A stretch of 64,000 bases of DNA from Algoriphagus winogradskyi (GCF_900182815.1 NZ_FXUA01000001.1:1-64000); one strand, 5' to 3'. Numbered from the stretch's first letter, positions 36,214 to 45,656 are shown. Translations and numbers: made by a program. Notes: generated from the sequence alone by a model not told the origin.

Positions 36214-37944
36214 ATGACTACCATAGACCCTAGCATCCTAGCCAAGGCTGATTCTTGGCTTAGCGGCACTATCGATGAAGATTCGAAAGCCCAAATCCGT
36301 ACTCTAATTGATCAAAACCCAACTGAGTTAACAGATTCATTCTACCAAGATCTCGAGTTTGGTACCGGTGGATTACGTGGTCTTATGGGCGTTGGAACCA
36401 ATAGGATGAACGTTTACACGATTGGAATGGCTACCCAAGGTCTTGCCAATTACCTGCTTAAATGTTTTCCTGGTGAAACGATCCGGGTAGCAATCACACA
36501 TGACAGTAGAATCAACAATACACTGTTCGCTATGACCACAGCGAATGTCCTGACAGCGAACGGCATCCACGTATTGTACTTCAAGGAGATGCGCCCTACT
36601 CCTATGTTGTCATTTGCCGTAAGGCATTTTGATTGCAAAAGCGGTGTAATGATTACAGCTTCTCACAACCCAAAAGAATACAATGGTTACAAAGCTTATT
36701 GGGAGGATGGCGCGCAAGTAGTCGCTCCACATGATAAAAATATAATCGATGAAGTGAAGAAGATCACTTCCTTTGATGATGTAAACTGGGATAAAAATGA
36801 TGCTCTTTTTCAGTACATCGAAGAGGATTTTGATGAGATCTACCTGAAGCTGGTCAAGGGGCTAAGTTTAGCTCCAGATGCTGTTGCTGCGCAAAAAAAC
36901 ATGCCGATAGTATTCTCTCCCATTCATGGTGCTTCTGGAAAAATGGTTCCTGCGGCATTGAAAGCTTTTGGCTTTGAAAATGTAAATATTGTAAAAGAGC
37001 AAGCTGAGCCAGATGGAAATTTCCCTACGGTCATTTACCCAAATCCTGAAGAAGCTGAGGCTCTAACGCTCTCTCTTAAGCTGGGAAAAGAAGTAGGTGC
37101 TGAGTTGGTATTGGCTTGTGATCCGGACGGTGATCGCTATGCCGCAGCAGTTCCAAATGCTTCGGGAGAATTTGAATTATTGAACGGAAATCAAACGGGT
37201 GCTTTACTTACCTATTACCTGTTGAGCCAGTGGAAAAAAGCGGGTAAACTCGACGGTAATCAATTCATGGTGAATACCATAGTGACCACTGAATTAATAG
37301 ATAAAATCTGTGAAGGGTTTGGTGTAAAATGCTTCTCCGTTTTGACAGGATTTAAAAACATTGCGGCAATCATCAAAGATCTAGAGGGCAAGGAAACCTT
37401 CATCGGTGGCGGTGAGGAGTCTTATGGGTATTTGGTTGGCGATTTTGTGCGTGATAAAGACGGGGTAAGTGCCTGCGCTATGGTTGCTGAAGCAATCGCG
37501 TATTACAAAACTCAGGGTAAGTCAGTTTTTGATGTACTTGCTGAGATTTATAATCAATTCGGCTTCTATAAGGAATCTCTTATTTCTGTTACCAAAAAAG
37601 GAAAAGACGGTGCGGAGCAAATCCAGGCTTTGATGACTGATTTCCGTCACCATCCACCAGCTGAGATGAATGGAATTGCTGTAGCAAAAATCGTCGATGT
37701 GAAAGAAAGCACGGTAAAAGATGTAAAATCCGGTAAGACAGAAAAGCTGGATATGGATAAGTCCAATGTGATGCAGTTCTACCTCGCTGATGGAAGTAAG
37801 ATCTCTGCTAGACCATCTGGTACTGAACCAAAGATCAAGTACTATTTCTCGGTGAATGCGCCGTTGGCAAATAAATCTGATTACAGAAATGTGGAATCTG
37901 AATTAGTAGAAAGGCTGGAAGGATTGAAGCGATACTTCAGCTAA
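36214..37944 (+). CDS. Phosphohexomutase (phosphoglucomutase/phosphomannomutase family)
   Basis: A 576-residue enzyme interconverting hexose 1- and 6-phosphates. The phosphoserine loop is 'ITASHNPKEYNGYK', the Mg-binding loop 'DPDGDRYA', the sugar-binding loop 'GGGEESYGYLVGDF' and the phosphate loop 'RPSGTEPKIKYY', so all four domains are intact. It is the phospho-sugar mutase typical of Bacteroidota and Firmicutes PgcA. It is monocistronic and has a strong terminator. Confidence 0.94.
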   Translation: MTTIDPSILAKADSWLSGTIDEDSKAQIRTLIDQNPTELTDSFYQDLEFGTGGLRGLMGVGTNRMNVYTIGMATQGLANYLLKCFPGETIRVAITHDSRINNTLFAMTTANVLTANGIHVLYFKEMRPTPMLSFAVRHFDCKSGVMITASHNPKEYNGYKAYWEDGAQVVAPHDKNIIDEVKKITSFDDVNWDKNDALFQYIEEDFDEIYLKLVKGLSLAPDAVAAQKNMPIVFSPIHGASGKMVPAALKAFGFENVNIVKEQAEPDGNFPTVIYPNPEEAEALTLSLKLGKEVGAELVLACDPDGDRYAAAVPNASGEFELLNGNQTGALLTYYLLSQWKKAGKLDGNQFMVNTIVTTELIDKICEGFGVKCFSVLTGFKNIAAIIKDLEGKETFIGGGEESYGYLVGDFVRDKDGVSACAMVAEAIAYYKTQGKSVFDVLAEIYNQFGFYKESLISVTKKGKDGAEQIQALMTDFRHHPPAEMNGIAVAKIVDVKESTVKDVKSGKTEKLDMDKSNVMQFYLADGSKISARPSGTEPKIKYYFSVNAPLANKSDYRNVESELVERLEGLKRYFS

Positions 37945-37964
37945 AAAATGAAATTTGAGAAATT

Positions 37965-37993
37965 AAAAGCACTGAGAAATCAGTGCTTTTTTA
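37965..37993 (+). terminator. Rho-independent terminator of the phosphohexomutase gene
   Basis: An 11-bp stem AAAAGCACTGA / TCAGTGCTTTT with a GAAA tetraloop and trailing T-run, 20 bp after the stop. Confidence 0.9.
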
Positions 37994-38086
37994 TTTAAAA
38001 CTTGCCAAATCTGCGATAAGTACTTAGCAAGCAATGGTGTAATAAATAACTATATTTATAGAGTTGTTTATTACACCCAATTGACC

Positions 38087-39157
38087 ATGGACTATTCTAA
38101 AGTTATTTTTCCATTGCTTTGCATTTTACTTTTTCAATTTTGTAACACTAAAAATGAGGTTGAAGTAGTAGAGGACATTCATAAAATTGAAATCAGCAAG
38201 GATTTTTTACTTGATGGAGAAAATGGATTTCAATTTCAACCATTGGATACCATTGATCTGGAAAGGTCCGGAAATCCGCCTCTTACTTTCATTCACGATA
38301 TAGCCTTCGGCAAAGATTATATTTTTCTTATCGATAATAGAAAGGGCTTGTTGAAGTATGATTACGATGGGAATTACATTCAGAATATAGGTAAAAAAGG
38401 CGAAGGGCCTGATGAATATCTAGTACTCACAGCAATTTACCTGGATGAAAAAGAAAATATAGTTTTAGTATCTGATTGGCAAAAAATGGTGGTGAATTCC
38501 TATGACTTGGAAGGAAACTTTATTGCTTCAAGTAAAAAATTAGCAGGCCAACCAATCTCATTCTATAAGGAAGACAGCACTATTTTGGTGATACAAGAGG
38601 ACCTAAATTCTAGTGAAAAAGATGGTAAATCAATTATGATAAGTTCTATAGAACCAACTACTTTAGAATTCAAAACACAAGAAAATCCTTTGTATAGCTT
38701 CACTTCTAAATTCAACCGTTTTTACAATTTCCTAAATGTATTTGGAAAGATGAATCATGAGCGTCTCTTTTATATGCCCCGGAGTCAGTTTGCAGGTTTG
38801 ATTGGTCAGAAGGATACTATTTACAGAATGAAAGAGGATCACTTGATTCCTGAATATCAACTTGACTTCAAGGATTTTGAAAAGTCAGACACCTTACGGA
38901 TTGAGTTTACAGAAATAAATGAGGGTAATGCAAGTATGCTTTTAACCTACAAAAAAGATTCATATCATCTCATACTTGATTTAGGAAGTAACACGCCAAA
39001 ATTTAGCTATAAACTTCCTTTCAAAGGTGTCTCATTAGAAGAATTCCCAAAACATTTAAATGCGGATACCTACTACAATATCATCAGAAATAAAGACGCA
39101 CAGGAAGAGGAAAATCCAAAAATAATAGTGTCTAGTTTAACAACAGGAACTAATTAA
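38087..39157 (+). CDS. 6-bladed beta-propeller lipoprotein
   Basis: A lipoprotein (signal ending 'LLFQFC') of about 356 residues in the Bacteroidota 6-bladed propeller family (BF1650-like). Blades are marked by 'HDIAFGKDYIFLIDNRKGLLKYDYDGNYIQNIGKKGEGPDEY' and 'VVNSYDLEGNFI'. The 'GxGPxEY' phrase is diagnostic. The frame opens at a TTG (38081); the ATG at 38087 is preferred. Function unknown; proteins of this type are probably ligand-binding sensors. The gene has no clear operon partner and converges with the ergothioneine operon. Confidence 0.82.
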   Translation: MDYSKVIFPLLCILLFQFCNTKNEVEVVEDIHKIEISKDFLLDGENGFQFQPLDTIDLERSGNPPLTFIHDIAFGKDYIFLIDNRKGLLKYDYDGNYIQNIGKKGEGPDEYLVLTAIYLDEKENIVLVSDWQKMVVNSYDLEGNFIASSKKLAGQPISFYKEDSTILVIQEDLNSSEKDGKSIMISSIEPTTLEFKTQENPLYSFTSKFNRFYNFLNVFGKMNHERLFYMPRSQFAGLIGQKDTIYRMKEDHLIPEYQLDFKDFEKSDTLRIEFTEINEGNASMLLTYKKDSYHLILDLGSNTPKFSYKLPFKGVSLEEFPKHLNADTYYNIIRNKDAQEEENPKIIVSSLTTGTN

Positions 39158-39192
39158 TTATAGATGAAAAACATTTGCTTCCTTGATTGTGG

Positions 39193-40158
39193 TCACTTCT
39201 TTTCCCACAGCACATCTGCAAAGTAACCTTCGGAATCCATAAAATTTTCCTTCACTTCAAAACCGCCCAAAGAGGCTAAATTACTGATTTCAGATAAACT
39301 GTACTTTTTGGATATTTCAGTGAAAATCGACTCAAAAGCCTCAAATACAACGTGTTGATTTAATGCACCAATGGTTACTGCCTGGGACTTTTGAGAAACT
39401 AAATAGCTTCGACATTCTCCGCTAACAGGATCATAAGTAGGCCAATGAACAAATGAATCTCGGTCAAAATCAGCATCCAATTCTCTATTTATTCTATCAA
39501 GCAAATTCATATTAAACTCACGAGTGACGCCTTGCTCATCGTGATAGGCGTTGAGAATGGTTTGAGGATTCTTTTTTAGGTCAAAACCAAGCAAAACAAG
39601 ATCTCCCCTTTTAGTCCCCACTCGTAGATGGTCAATGATATTTTTGGCTTCATCTACTCCAAAATTCCCCAAATTCGCTCCCATAAACAGTATAAGATTA
39701 GGTCTGCCATCTTCCCAAACTTGTTTTTTCAGAGACTCTCTATACGTATCTTGAATAGAATTGACGGTCAGTTGAGGCAATTCCTTTGCAAGGCTTTGTT
39801 CTAATTCTTCAAGAACTGACCCGGAAAAATCTACAGGGTAGTAGGTGAACTCAGCTTTTTTTTCGGTTAGGTATCTGAGCAAGATTTTAGTTTTCATGCC
39901 GTCACCAGCTCCCAGTTCTACCAAGTTGAATGGTTGATTTGACGCTAAAATTTGCTCTAAAATTTGCTCGTGTTGAAGCTCAAGAATCTCATATTCCTTG
40001 CGTGTAAGATAGTATTCTGGCAATGCCATAATCTGCTGAAACAGCTTATCTCCCTTGGCATCATAGAAGTATTTTGAAGGTAAAGTTTTCGGAGTTGAAT
40101 TTAGACCAAGCATGACATCTTGGGCAAAGGTTCCGAAATCCGTGTTTTTTGCGTTCAT
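39193..40158 (-). CDS. egtD: L-histidine N-alpha-methyltransferase EgtD
   Basis: A 321-residue SAM-dependent enzyme that trimethylates histidine to hercynine, the first step of ergothioneine synthesis. Signature segments are 'SKYFYDAKGDKLFQQIMALPEYYLTRKEYEIL' at the N terminus, 'LVELGAGDGMKTKILL' (motif I), 'FMGANLGNFG' and 'DLVLLGFDLKKNPQ'. The start lies 3 bp after the EgtB stop on the same strand. Length and motifs are complete. Confidence 0.93.
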   Translation of the reverse strand: MNAKNTDFGTFAQDVMLGLNSTPKTLPSKYFYDAKGDKLFQQIMALPEYYLTRKEYEILELQHEQILEQILASNQPFNLVELGAGDGMKTKILLRYLTEKKAEFTYYPVDFSGSVLEELEQSLAKELPQLTVNSIQDTYRESLKKQVWEDGRPNLILFMGANLGNFGVDEAKNIIDHLRVGTKRGDLVLLGFDLKKNPQTILNAYHDEQGVTREFNMNLLDRINRELDADFDRDSFVHWPTYDPVSGECRSYLVSQKSQAVTIGALNQHVVFEAFESIFTEISKKYSLSEISNLASLGGFEVKENFMDSEGYFADVLWEKK

Positions 40159-40161
40159 AAA

Positions 40162-41307
40162 TTAAAGGGATTTGGCTAAGCGAATGCCCATAAATTGCCA
40201 TCTGTATTTTGGATGAAAAAAGTTTCTATAAGTTGGTCTGGAATGTCCTTCAGAAGTTGCTACTGAAGCGCCACGTAACACCATTTGGTTTATCATAAAT
40301 TTCCCATTGTACTCTCCTATTGCTCCTGGAGCCACCTTAAAGCCCGGATAAGGCAAATAAGCAGAATTTGTCCATTCCCATCGTTTCCCCCATTCAACTT
40401 GATTTTGGGCTACTTCCCACTCAAATTCCGTGGGCAGTCTCATGCCTCTCCAAGATGCATAAGCTGAGGCTTCATAGAAATTCACATGAGCGACAGGTGC
40501 GTCAAGATCAATTGGTTTTAATCCATTCAATGTGTAATAATACCAAGCTCCATCTTGAAGCTCCCAATACAAAGGCGCTTTTACTTGGAGTTCCTTACTC
40601 CATGCCCAGCCCTCGTCATGCCAATAGGTTGGGTTTTCATAACCACCAGCATTCATAAATTCCAAATACTCCTGATTTGTAACCAGCGCTGTAGAAATCG
40701 CAAAGTCATTGATGTAAACTTTATGCGGATTCAATTCATTATCGTAGCAAAAACCATTGTCTGTATAGCCAATTTCATAAACTCCAGCATCTACAGACAC
40801 CCACTTTGACTTAGGTTCAGTGCGATACTCCCCAATATCCATCACGCTTGGATTCAGTGGGTTAAACCACAAACTGTATTTTAAATCTGTAATTAATAAT
40901 TCCTGATGTTGCTGTTCGTGATTCAATCCTAGAGTAACCAGTTCATTTATCTCAGAATTATTTCCGTGAATCAACCTCAAAATTGCCTCATCTACATAAG
41001 CACGGTAGGTTTTAACCTCTTCCACTGAGGGGCGAGACATAAGTCCGCGTTGATTTCGTGCTGTTCTTGCACCAAGGGAATTGTAATAAGAATTAAAAAG
41101 AAAATTAAATTGGGGATGTTTCACCACATAGCTGGGGTCATTTGGCACCAAAATAAACTGTTCAAAAAACCAAGTTGTGTGGGCTAAGTGCCATTTAGGA
41201 GGGCTTACCTCCTCAGAAGCCTGCAAGCTAAAATCCTCGGTGATCAAATTGCTACATAGATGAAGAGAGTGGTTTCTTACACGTTGGAAGGTTTCTGATA
41301 AATTCAT
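40162..41307 (-). CDS. egtB: Ergothioneine biosynthesis protein EgtB (hercynine sulfoxide synthase)
   Basis: A non-haem iron enzyme joining hercynine with a thiol to form a sulfoxide. The N-terminal DinB_2 domain provides His ligands in 'WHLAHTTWFFE' and 'LNHEQQHQELL'; the C-terminal FGE-sulfatase (formylglycine-generating-like) domain carries 'RLPTEFEWEVA' and 'GHSRPTYRNFFHPKYRWQFMGIRLA'. The frame begins at a TTG (41331), but the ATG at 41307 (MNLSETFQRV) is preferred. It lies 42 bp after an M14-like hydrolase and 3 bp before egtD. Whether the sulfur donor is cysteine or gamma-glutamylcysteine cannot be told. Confidence 0.92.
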   Translation of the reverse strand: MNLSETFQRVRNHSLHLCSNLITEDFSLQASEEVSPPKWHLAHTTWFFEQFILVPNDPSYVVKHPQFNFLFNSYYNSLGARTARNQRGLMSRPSVEEVKTYRAYVDEAILRLIHGNNSEINELVTLGLNHEQQHQELLITDLKYSLWFNPLNPSVMDIGEYRTEPKSKWVSVDAGVYEIGYTDNGFCYDNELNPHKVYINDFAISTALVTNQEYLEFMNAGGYENPTYWHDEGWAWSKELQVKAPLYWELQDGAWYYYTLNGLKPIDLDAPVAHVNFYEASAYASWRGMRLPTEFEWEVAQNQVEWGKRWEWTNSAYLPYPGFKVAPGAIGEYNGKFMINQMVLRGASVATSEGHSRPTYRNFFHPKYRWQFMGIRLAKSL

Positions 41308-41349
41308 ATACGTCTGATAACTAAGCTTCAAGATAAAAGTTTATGAATA

Positions 41350-42294
41350 CTATTCCTTGCCGATATGCACTAATGCATCTCCCGCATTGATGACAGGCAT
41401 ATTATTCATTCCTATAATGTGACCATTAGTTGGGGCTTTTACAGGGATTTTCACATGTCCATATGGATCCGAAATCCGTGCCAATATTTGGCCTTTTTTG
41501 ACGGACTCCCCTACTTTTACACTTGAGTTAAAAATTCCAGAAGCTTTCGCTCTTACCCAACTACTTTCTTTTAAGAAAACACTCTCCTGAGGGGCTGGCG
41601 CATCTGCGAGCATACCTAGGCTTGCCAACATACGCTTAGTACCATTCACCCCTTCTTCAATGCCATATTCATCCAATCTCATAGATTCCCCTCCCTCAAA
41701 TACCAAAATATGTTTTCTGGCTTTAAAGGCCTCTTTTCTGAATGACTTCTCTATGTACTTTGAATTCACCACATAATGAGTTCCAAAAGCTCTAGCAAGT
41801 TCCACTGCCACTTTATCCTTATAATCTACTCTTACTTGGGGGAAGTTGGTGAGCATTCTCCCACCCGTATGAAAATCTATTCCAAAATCTATCTGAGGTA
41901 TGATTTCACTACTTAATATGTAAGCAATACTACCTGCTAAAGAGCCTTTTTTACTTCCAGGGAAGCTGCGATTTAGATCTCTTCCGTCTGGGAATGTTCT
42001 GCTATTTGACAGAAAACCATAAATATTAACCAGAGGAATAAAAATTAAGGTTCCTTTGATCAACTCGAGACCTTCATCTACTTCCTCAAGAAGCCTCTTA
42101 GCAGTTACTACACCATTAATTTCATCGCCATGAACTCCCCCGCTAATTAATACAACAGGACCGTCTTCTTTTGAAGAGCGGATAAATATAGGAAGATCAA
42201 TTAGAGTATGGGTTGGAAGTTTAGCGATGGCAATTTCTATATTCATCGACTGGCCGGGTCTGATCCGTACACCATTTATGACCAATTCTTTCAT
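41350..42294 (-). CDS. Succinylglutamate desuccinylase/aspartoacylase family zinc hydrolase
   Basis: A 314-residue M14-like metal-dependent hydrolase. The zinc site is 'GGVHGDEINGV' with a second His in 'IDFHTGGRM', and 'NRSFPG' matches the family substrate motif. The C-terminal 70 residues form a biotinyl-lipoyl-like beta barrel ('SVKVGESVKKGQILARISDPYGHV', 'VPVKAPTNGHIIG'). Enzymes of this type deacylate N-acyl amino acids. It is the first gene of the run with egtB and egtD, so it may handle an ergothioneine-related amide or may simply share a transcript. Confidence 0.85.
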   Translation of the reverse strand: MKELVINGVRIRPGQSMNIEIAIAKLPTHTLIDLPIFIRSSKEDGPVVLISGGVHGDEINGVVTAKRLLEEVDEGLELIKGTLIFIPLVNIYGFLSNSRTFPDGRDLNRSFPGSKKGSLAGSIAYILSSEIIPQIDFGIDFHTGGRMLTNFPQVRVDYKDKVAVELARAFGTHYVVNSKYIEKSFRKEAFKARKHILVFEGGESMRLDEYGIEEGVNGTKRMLASLGMLADAPAPQESVFLKESSWVRAKASGIFNSSVKVGESVKKGQILARISDPYGHVKIPVKAPTNGHIIGMNNMPVINAGDALVHIGKE

Positions 42295-42440
42295 TGATAT
42301 GTTATTTGATTTTCAATACCCACGTCGAAAAATACTACTAGTACATTCTCCAGTAAGATTGCAAGTCTTAAAATTCAATTGGGTGATTACATTTCATATT
42401 CGAGTAAAATCTTACTTATTTCGCAAGTCAGTCTCCACAT

Positions 42441-43454
42441 ATGAATATACTAGAAAACATCTCCCTCAGGCCATATAATACCTTTGGAATTGATAAAACG
42501 GCTCGTTTTTTTGTTGCTGTAACTTCAATTGCACAGCTAAAGGAAGCATTAGCATGGGCTAAATCTCAGAATATCAAACCTTTGATTTTAGGAGGAGGAA
42601 GCAATATACTTCTTACAAAAAATCAGGATAAACTGATAATCAAAAATGAAATTGCGGGAGTAAAAGTAATTAAGGAAGAAGCTGATTTTTTTTTAATTGA
42701 AGCGGGCGCTGGTGTGAATTGGCATCAATTTGTGCTCACCGCAATCAAAAACAATTGGGCTGGAATAGAGAATTTATCCTTAATCCCAGGGACAGTTGGG
42801 GCTTCTCCAATGCAGAATATCGGCGCTTATGGAGTGGAAATAAAAGATGTATTTTCTAGCTTGAAGGCTCTGAACAGAGAAACATTGGAAATTGAAGAAT
42901 TCAATGCTGCGCAGTGTCAATTTGGGTATAGAGAAAGTATTTTCAAACATGAATTAAAAGGCAAATATGTGATTTGCTCTGTCGTCTTTAAGTTAACAAA
43001 AGAGCCTATCTACCACACAGAATATGGCGCAATCCAAGAAACCTTGGAGGCAAATGGAATTAATGAGCTGAGTATTAAAGCAATCTCTGATGCAGTAATT
43101 CAAATCCGTCAATCTAAACTGCCTGACCCAAAAGAAATAGGAAATTCTGGTTCTTTCTTCAAGAACCCTACTATTTCCACTGAGCATTATGAAGGGCTTA
43201 AAAGCCTGCACCCTACCATCCCTGGCTATCTAAACGATGAGGGAATTAAAGTCCCTGCAGCTTGGCTGATCGAACAATGCGGGTGGAAGGGGCAGCGGTT
43301 TGGCGAAATTGGTGTACACAGTAAACAACCACTAGTCCTTGTAAATTATGGTGAAGGAGATGGAAATGAAATCAAAAACCTTTCAGAAAAGATTCAGAAG
43401 TCAGTTTTCGAAAAGTTCAATATTAACATACATCCTGAAGTAAATTTTCTTTAG
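42441..43454 (+). CDS. murB: UDP-N-acetylenolpyruvoylglucosamine reductase
   Basis: A 337-residue FAD enzyme completing UDP-MurNAc synthesis for peptidoglycan. FAD-binding segments are 'LILGGGSNILLT' and 'GIENLSLIPGTVGASPMQNIGAYGVE'. The catalytic Ser lies in 'KEIGNSGSFFKNP', and the C terminus holds 'AAWLIEQCGWKG'. It is the type I (E. coli-like) form. The 3' end overlaps the convergent dCMP deaminase gene by 4 bp. Confidence 0.96.
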   Translation: MNILENISLRPYNTFGIDKTARFFVAVTSIAQLKEALAWAKSQNIKPLILGGGSNILLTKNQDKLIIKNEIAGVKVIKEEADFFLIEAGAGVNWHQFVLTAIKNNWAGIENLSLIPGTVGASPMQNIGAYGVEIKDVFSSLKALNRETLEIEEFNAAQCQFGYRESIFKHELKGKYVICSVVFKLTKEPIYHTEYGAIQETLEANGINELSIKAISDAVIQIRQSKLPDPKEIGNSGSFFKNPTISTEHYEGLKSLHPTIPGYLNDEGIKVPAAWLIEQCGWKGQRFGEIGVHSKQPLVLVNYGEGDGNEIKNLSEKIQKSVFEKFNINIHPEVNFL

Positions 43455-43933
43455 ACCAGGTGGTCATTAACTTCAAGAGTCTTTTGATATTTATCTACTT
43501 GAACACCAAATTTCCTCAAGAAATCAACCCCTTCATCTGAACCTATACCTTTATATTCTGCATAAGAAAATAAATAAATAACTCTAGAGATTCCCATAGA
43601 AAAAATAATCCTAGAACACGCAAGGCAGGGTGACAAGGTGACAAAAAGCGTAGATCCTTCTACAGTGGTATTGTTTTTCACTGCATATAAAATTGCATTT
43701 TGTTCTGCATGAAGCGCTAATGAGCAACTACCCTTACTATCCCTGGCGCAGCCACCTTCAGGAAATTCGACATCGCAATTATGAGTACCTGCAGGCGGTC
43801 CATTATACCCTATTGAAATGATACGTGTATCTTTTGTGAGCACTGCTCCTACATGCTTTTTAATACAATGAGAACGTTTAGCCAAATTGACTGCCAGCTC
43901 CATAAAAATATCATCAAAATCAGGTCTCTTCAT
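43451..43933 (-). CDS. dCMP deaminase family protein (ComEB-like)
   Basis: A 160-residue zinc-dependent cytidine-type deaminase. The zinc site is 'LHAEQNAI' (His and catalytic Glu) and 'LSPCLACSRII' (two Cys). 'GYNGPPAGTHNCD' is typical of dCMP deaminases. It makes dUMP from dCMP for dTTP synthesis. It is convergent with and overlaps murB by 4 bp at the stop codons. Confidence 0.92.
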   Translation of the reverse strand: MKRPDFDDIFMELAVNLAKRSHCIKKHVGAVLTKDTRIISIGYNGPPAGTHNCDVEFPEGGCARDSKGSCSLALHAEQNAILYAVKNNTTVEGSTLFVTLSPCLACSRIIFSMGISRVIYLFSYAEYKGIGSDEGVDFLRKFGVQVDKYQKTLEVNDHLV

Positions 43934-43999
43934 GTCTTAAACTTTCGCTAAAATTAGCACTAGATCGTAAAGGCTTGCAAACATAATTGAATAATATGA

Positions 44000-44137
44000 C
44001 TATCCGCTATGTTGCCAGTCACCTTTGCTTATCAGATTGGAAGGGCTATACTTCGGCTAAGCTATTTAAATGTGACCAAAGTGGCCACAATTCTTAAATT
44101 TAATGTTTGTGCCACCTTACTGGCAGAAAAGCGGATA
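44000..44137 (+). mobile_element. MITE-like intergenic repeat, copy 4
   Basis: About 138 bp from TATCCGC (44001-44007) to GCGGATA (44131-44137), with GCCAGT and ACTGGC just inside. Inner 'TTTGCTTATCAGATTGGAAG' and 'AATTCTTAAATTTAA' match the other copies, while the central 'GACAGGCTGAAGC' is replaced by a small unrelated segment. It lies in the 295-bp gap between the deaminase gene and the DUF4136 gene. Confidence 0.72.
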
Positions 44138-44228
44138 TACCTATTGAATAACAACTTCCTTTTATTCGTTAATTAGTAATACCTAACTTTCTTTTCTCTT
44201 GCCCGTTTTTAAACAAAAAGCCCTTTCG

Positions 44229-44819
44229 ATGAAGCGAATTCACTCAAGAAACATATTTCTTTTCACGATTTTCCTAGCTATTCTTAGCTCATGTAATGCT
44301 ATTGAGATATTCAAGGAAAATACTGAAGTACCTGTGCGAAGGCCTTACAGATCATTCGTAATCATAAACCAGGAAGTAGGAATTCGAGGTTTTTCTTCTC
44401 AATTCATCGATGAACAAGTCCAGACACATCTCCAAGATGCACTGGAAGCCAAAGGTCTAGTATATGACAAAAATGAGCCTGAGTTAATTATTCGTTATAC
44501 CTCAAATGAAGACCAGAGAAAACGAGACACCTATTCAAGTAATAATTACTATCCATACTGGGGTTCCAGAGTAATGGGACCATGGATTTATAATCCATAC
44601 GACCCCTACTTCAACAATCGAAACAATAGTCAAACTACAAGCAACTATGAGTTAGTTCAGGTAATTGTAGATTTTATCGATCAGAAAGAAGATAAACTCC
44701 TCATGACATTAACTGGTGTAACCGAGGTGAGTAGCCCAAAAACGAAAAGTAAAAAAGTGCTAAAAACAACAGACAAGATTATAGATTATTTTCTATACGA
44801 ACTAAAAGACTCGGAGTAA
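44229..44819 (+). CDS. DUF4136 lipoprotein
   Basis: A lipoprotein (signal ending 'FLAILSSC') of about 196 residues with the DUF4136 domain. The region after residue 100 is rich in Tyr, Asn and Pro ('YPYWGSRVMGPWIYNPYDPYFNN'), common in this family. The frame is open from a TTG at 44199; the ATG at 44229 (MKRIHSRNIF) gives the proper signal peptide. Function unknown; outer-membrane or periplasmic. A MITE copy lies just upstream. Confidence 0.82.
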   Translation: MKRIHSRNIFLFTIFLAILSSCNAIEIFKENTEVPVRRPYRSFVIINQEVGIRGFSSQFIDEQVQTHLQDALEAKGLVYDKNEPELIIRYTSNEDQRKRDTYSSNNYYPYWGSRVMGPWIYNPYDPYFNNRNNSQTTSNYELVQVIVDFIDQKEDKLLMTLTGVTEVSSPKTKSKKVLKTTDKIIDYFLYELKDSE

Positions 44820-44966
44820 AGACCTAATCAATCACTCCAATTAATTTTAGGCGTTGATTTTTTTGTAAGTATAGCTTATTATAAATTTGCAGTGCGATTG
44901 CCCTAATTGCATCGCATTTTTACACAAAAATATAAATTCTTTTCGGCTCTTATTTGGCAAAATATT

Positions 44967-44996
44967 TGTAAAAGTACAATTAACTACTAATTTTGT
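44967..44996 (+). promoter_or_regulatory. Bacteroidota promoter of the receiver-domain gene
   Basis: TTG (44967-44969), a 19-bp spacer and TAATTTTG (44989-44996) match the TTG-N19-TAnnTTTG consensus exactly. The start codon at 45037 is about 34 nt past the predicted transcription start. A second -7-like box, TAAATTTG at 44882-44889, has a 16-bp spacer to its nearest TTG and is weaker. Confidence 0.68.
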
Positions 44997-45036
44997 ACTA
45001 GCAATATTGTATTTCAGCCACGAATTTTTGCACTTA

Positions 45037-45393
45037 ATGCTTACAATAGTCCTTATAGATGACGATCCGATCAGTACATTTGTTACTGAAAAACTCATTT
45101 CAAGAAATGTGAAAGAGCCATGTCAATTTTATAAGTATCAGAGTGCCCGAGTGGCACTAGAGGAAATCTATTCCATTAAAGCCAATTATCTTTTTTTAGA
45201 TCTAAATATGCCAGAAATGACTGGCTGGGATTTCCTGGACTTATTTAATTCAGATAAAAACGAAGCTCAAATCTACATCTTGAGCAGTTCAGTAGATGAA
45301 AGAGATATTAATAAGGCTAGCAGGTATAGCATTGTTAAAGATTATCTATCAAAACCATTGATTAAAAAATACATCAAATCAATTTTCAACTGA
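45037..45393 (+). CDS. Stand-alone response regulator receiver protein
   Basis: A single CheY-like receiver domain of 118 residues. Acidic residues 8-10 (IDDDP), the phospho-acceptor Asp55 in 'LFLDLNMPEMTGW', Ser in 'YILSSSV' and Lys in 'DYLSKPLIKKY' are all in place. There is no output domain, so it acts by protein contact. The open frame begins at 44887, but the ATG at 45037 starts the domain (MLTIVLIDDD) and has a consensus promoter before it. No histidine kinase gene is near. Confidence 0.9.
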   Translation: MLTIVLIDDDPISTFVTEKLISRNVKEPCQFYKYQSARVALEEIYSIKANYLFLDLNMPEMTGWDFLDLFNSDKNEAQIYILSSSVDERDINKASRYSIVKDYLSKPLIKKYIKSIFN

Positions 45394-45416
45394 CCCTCAA
45401 TTGGGTCATTTTTTTT
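45391..45416 (+). terminator. Terminator overlapping the receiver gene stop
   Basis: The stem TGACCC / GGGTCA with a 6-nt loop is followed by eight T's or more. The first stem base is the stop codon TGA itself, so the hairpin starts at the end of the gene. Confidence 0.75.
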
Positions 45417-45656
45417 GCTGTTTTTGCCAATGTGCATGGGACCTTCTTATAATTTCAACCAGATTATAGAGTTCCCTCATTTAGTGCTCGGTAGATTATT
45501 GAATTCATTGGAATGAAGATCATGTGAAATTGCAAACTAGCAAATAGAACTGGCCTGAAAAAAGTTTAAAAAAAAATATCCCAACTGTATGGTGCGAAAT
45601 GATTTTTTACTTTAATTCGTGACGTTCAACTATTAAAAACCCCTATCTAAACTACT

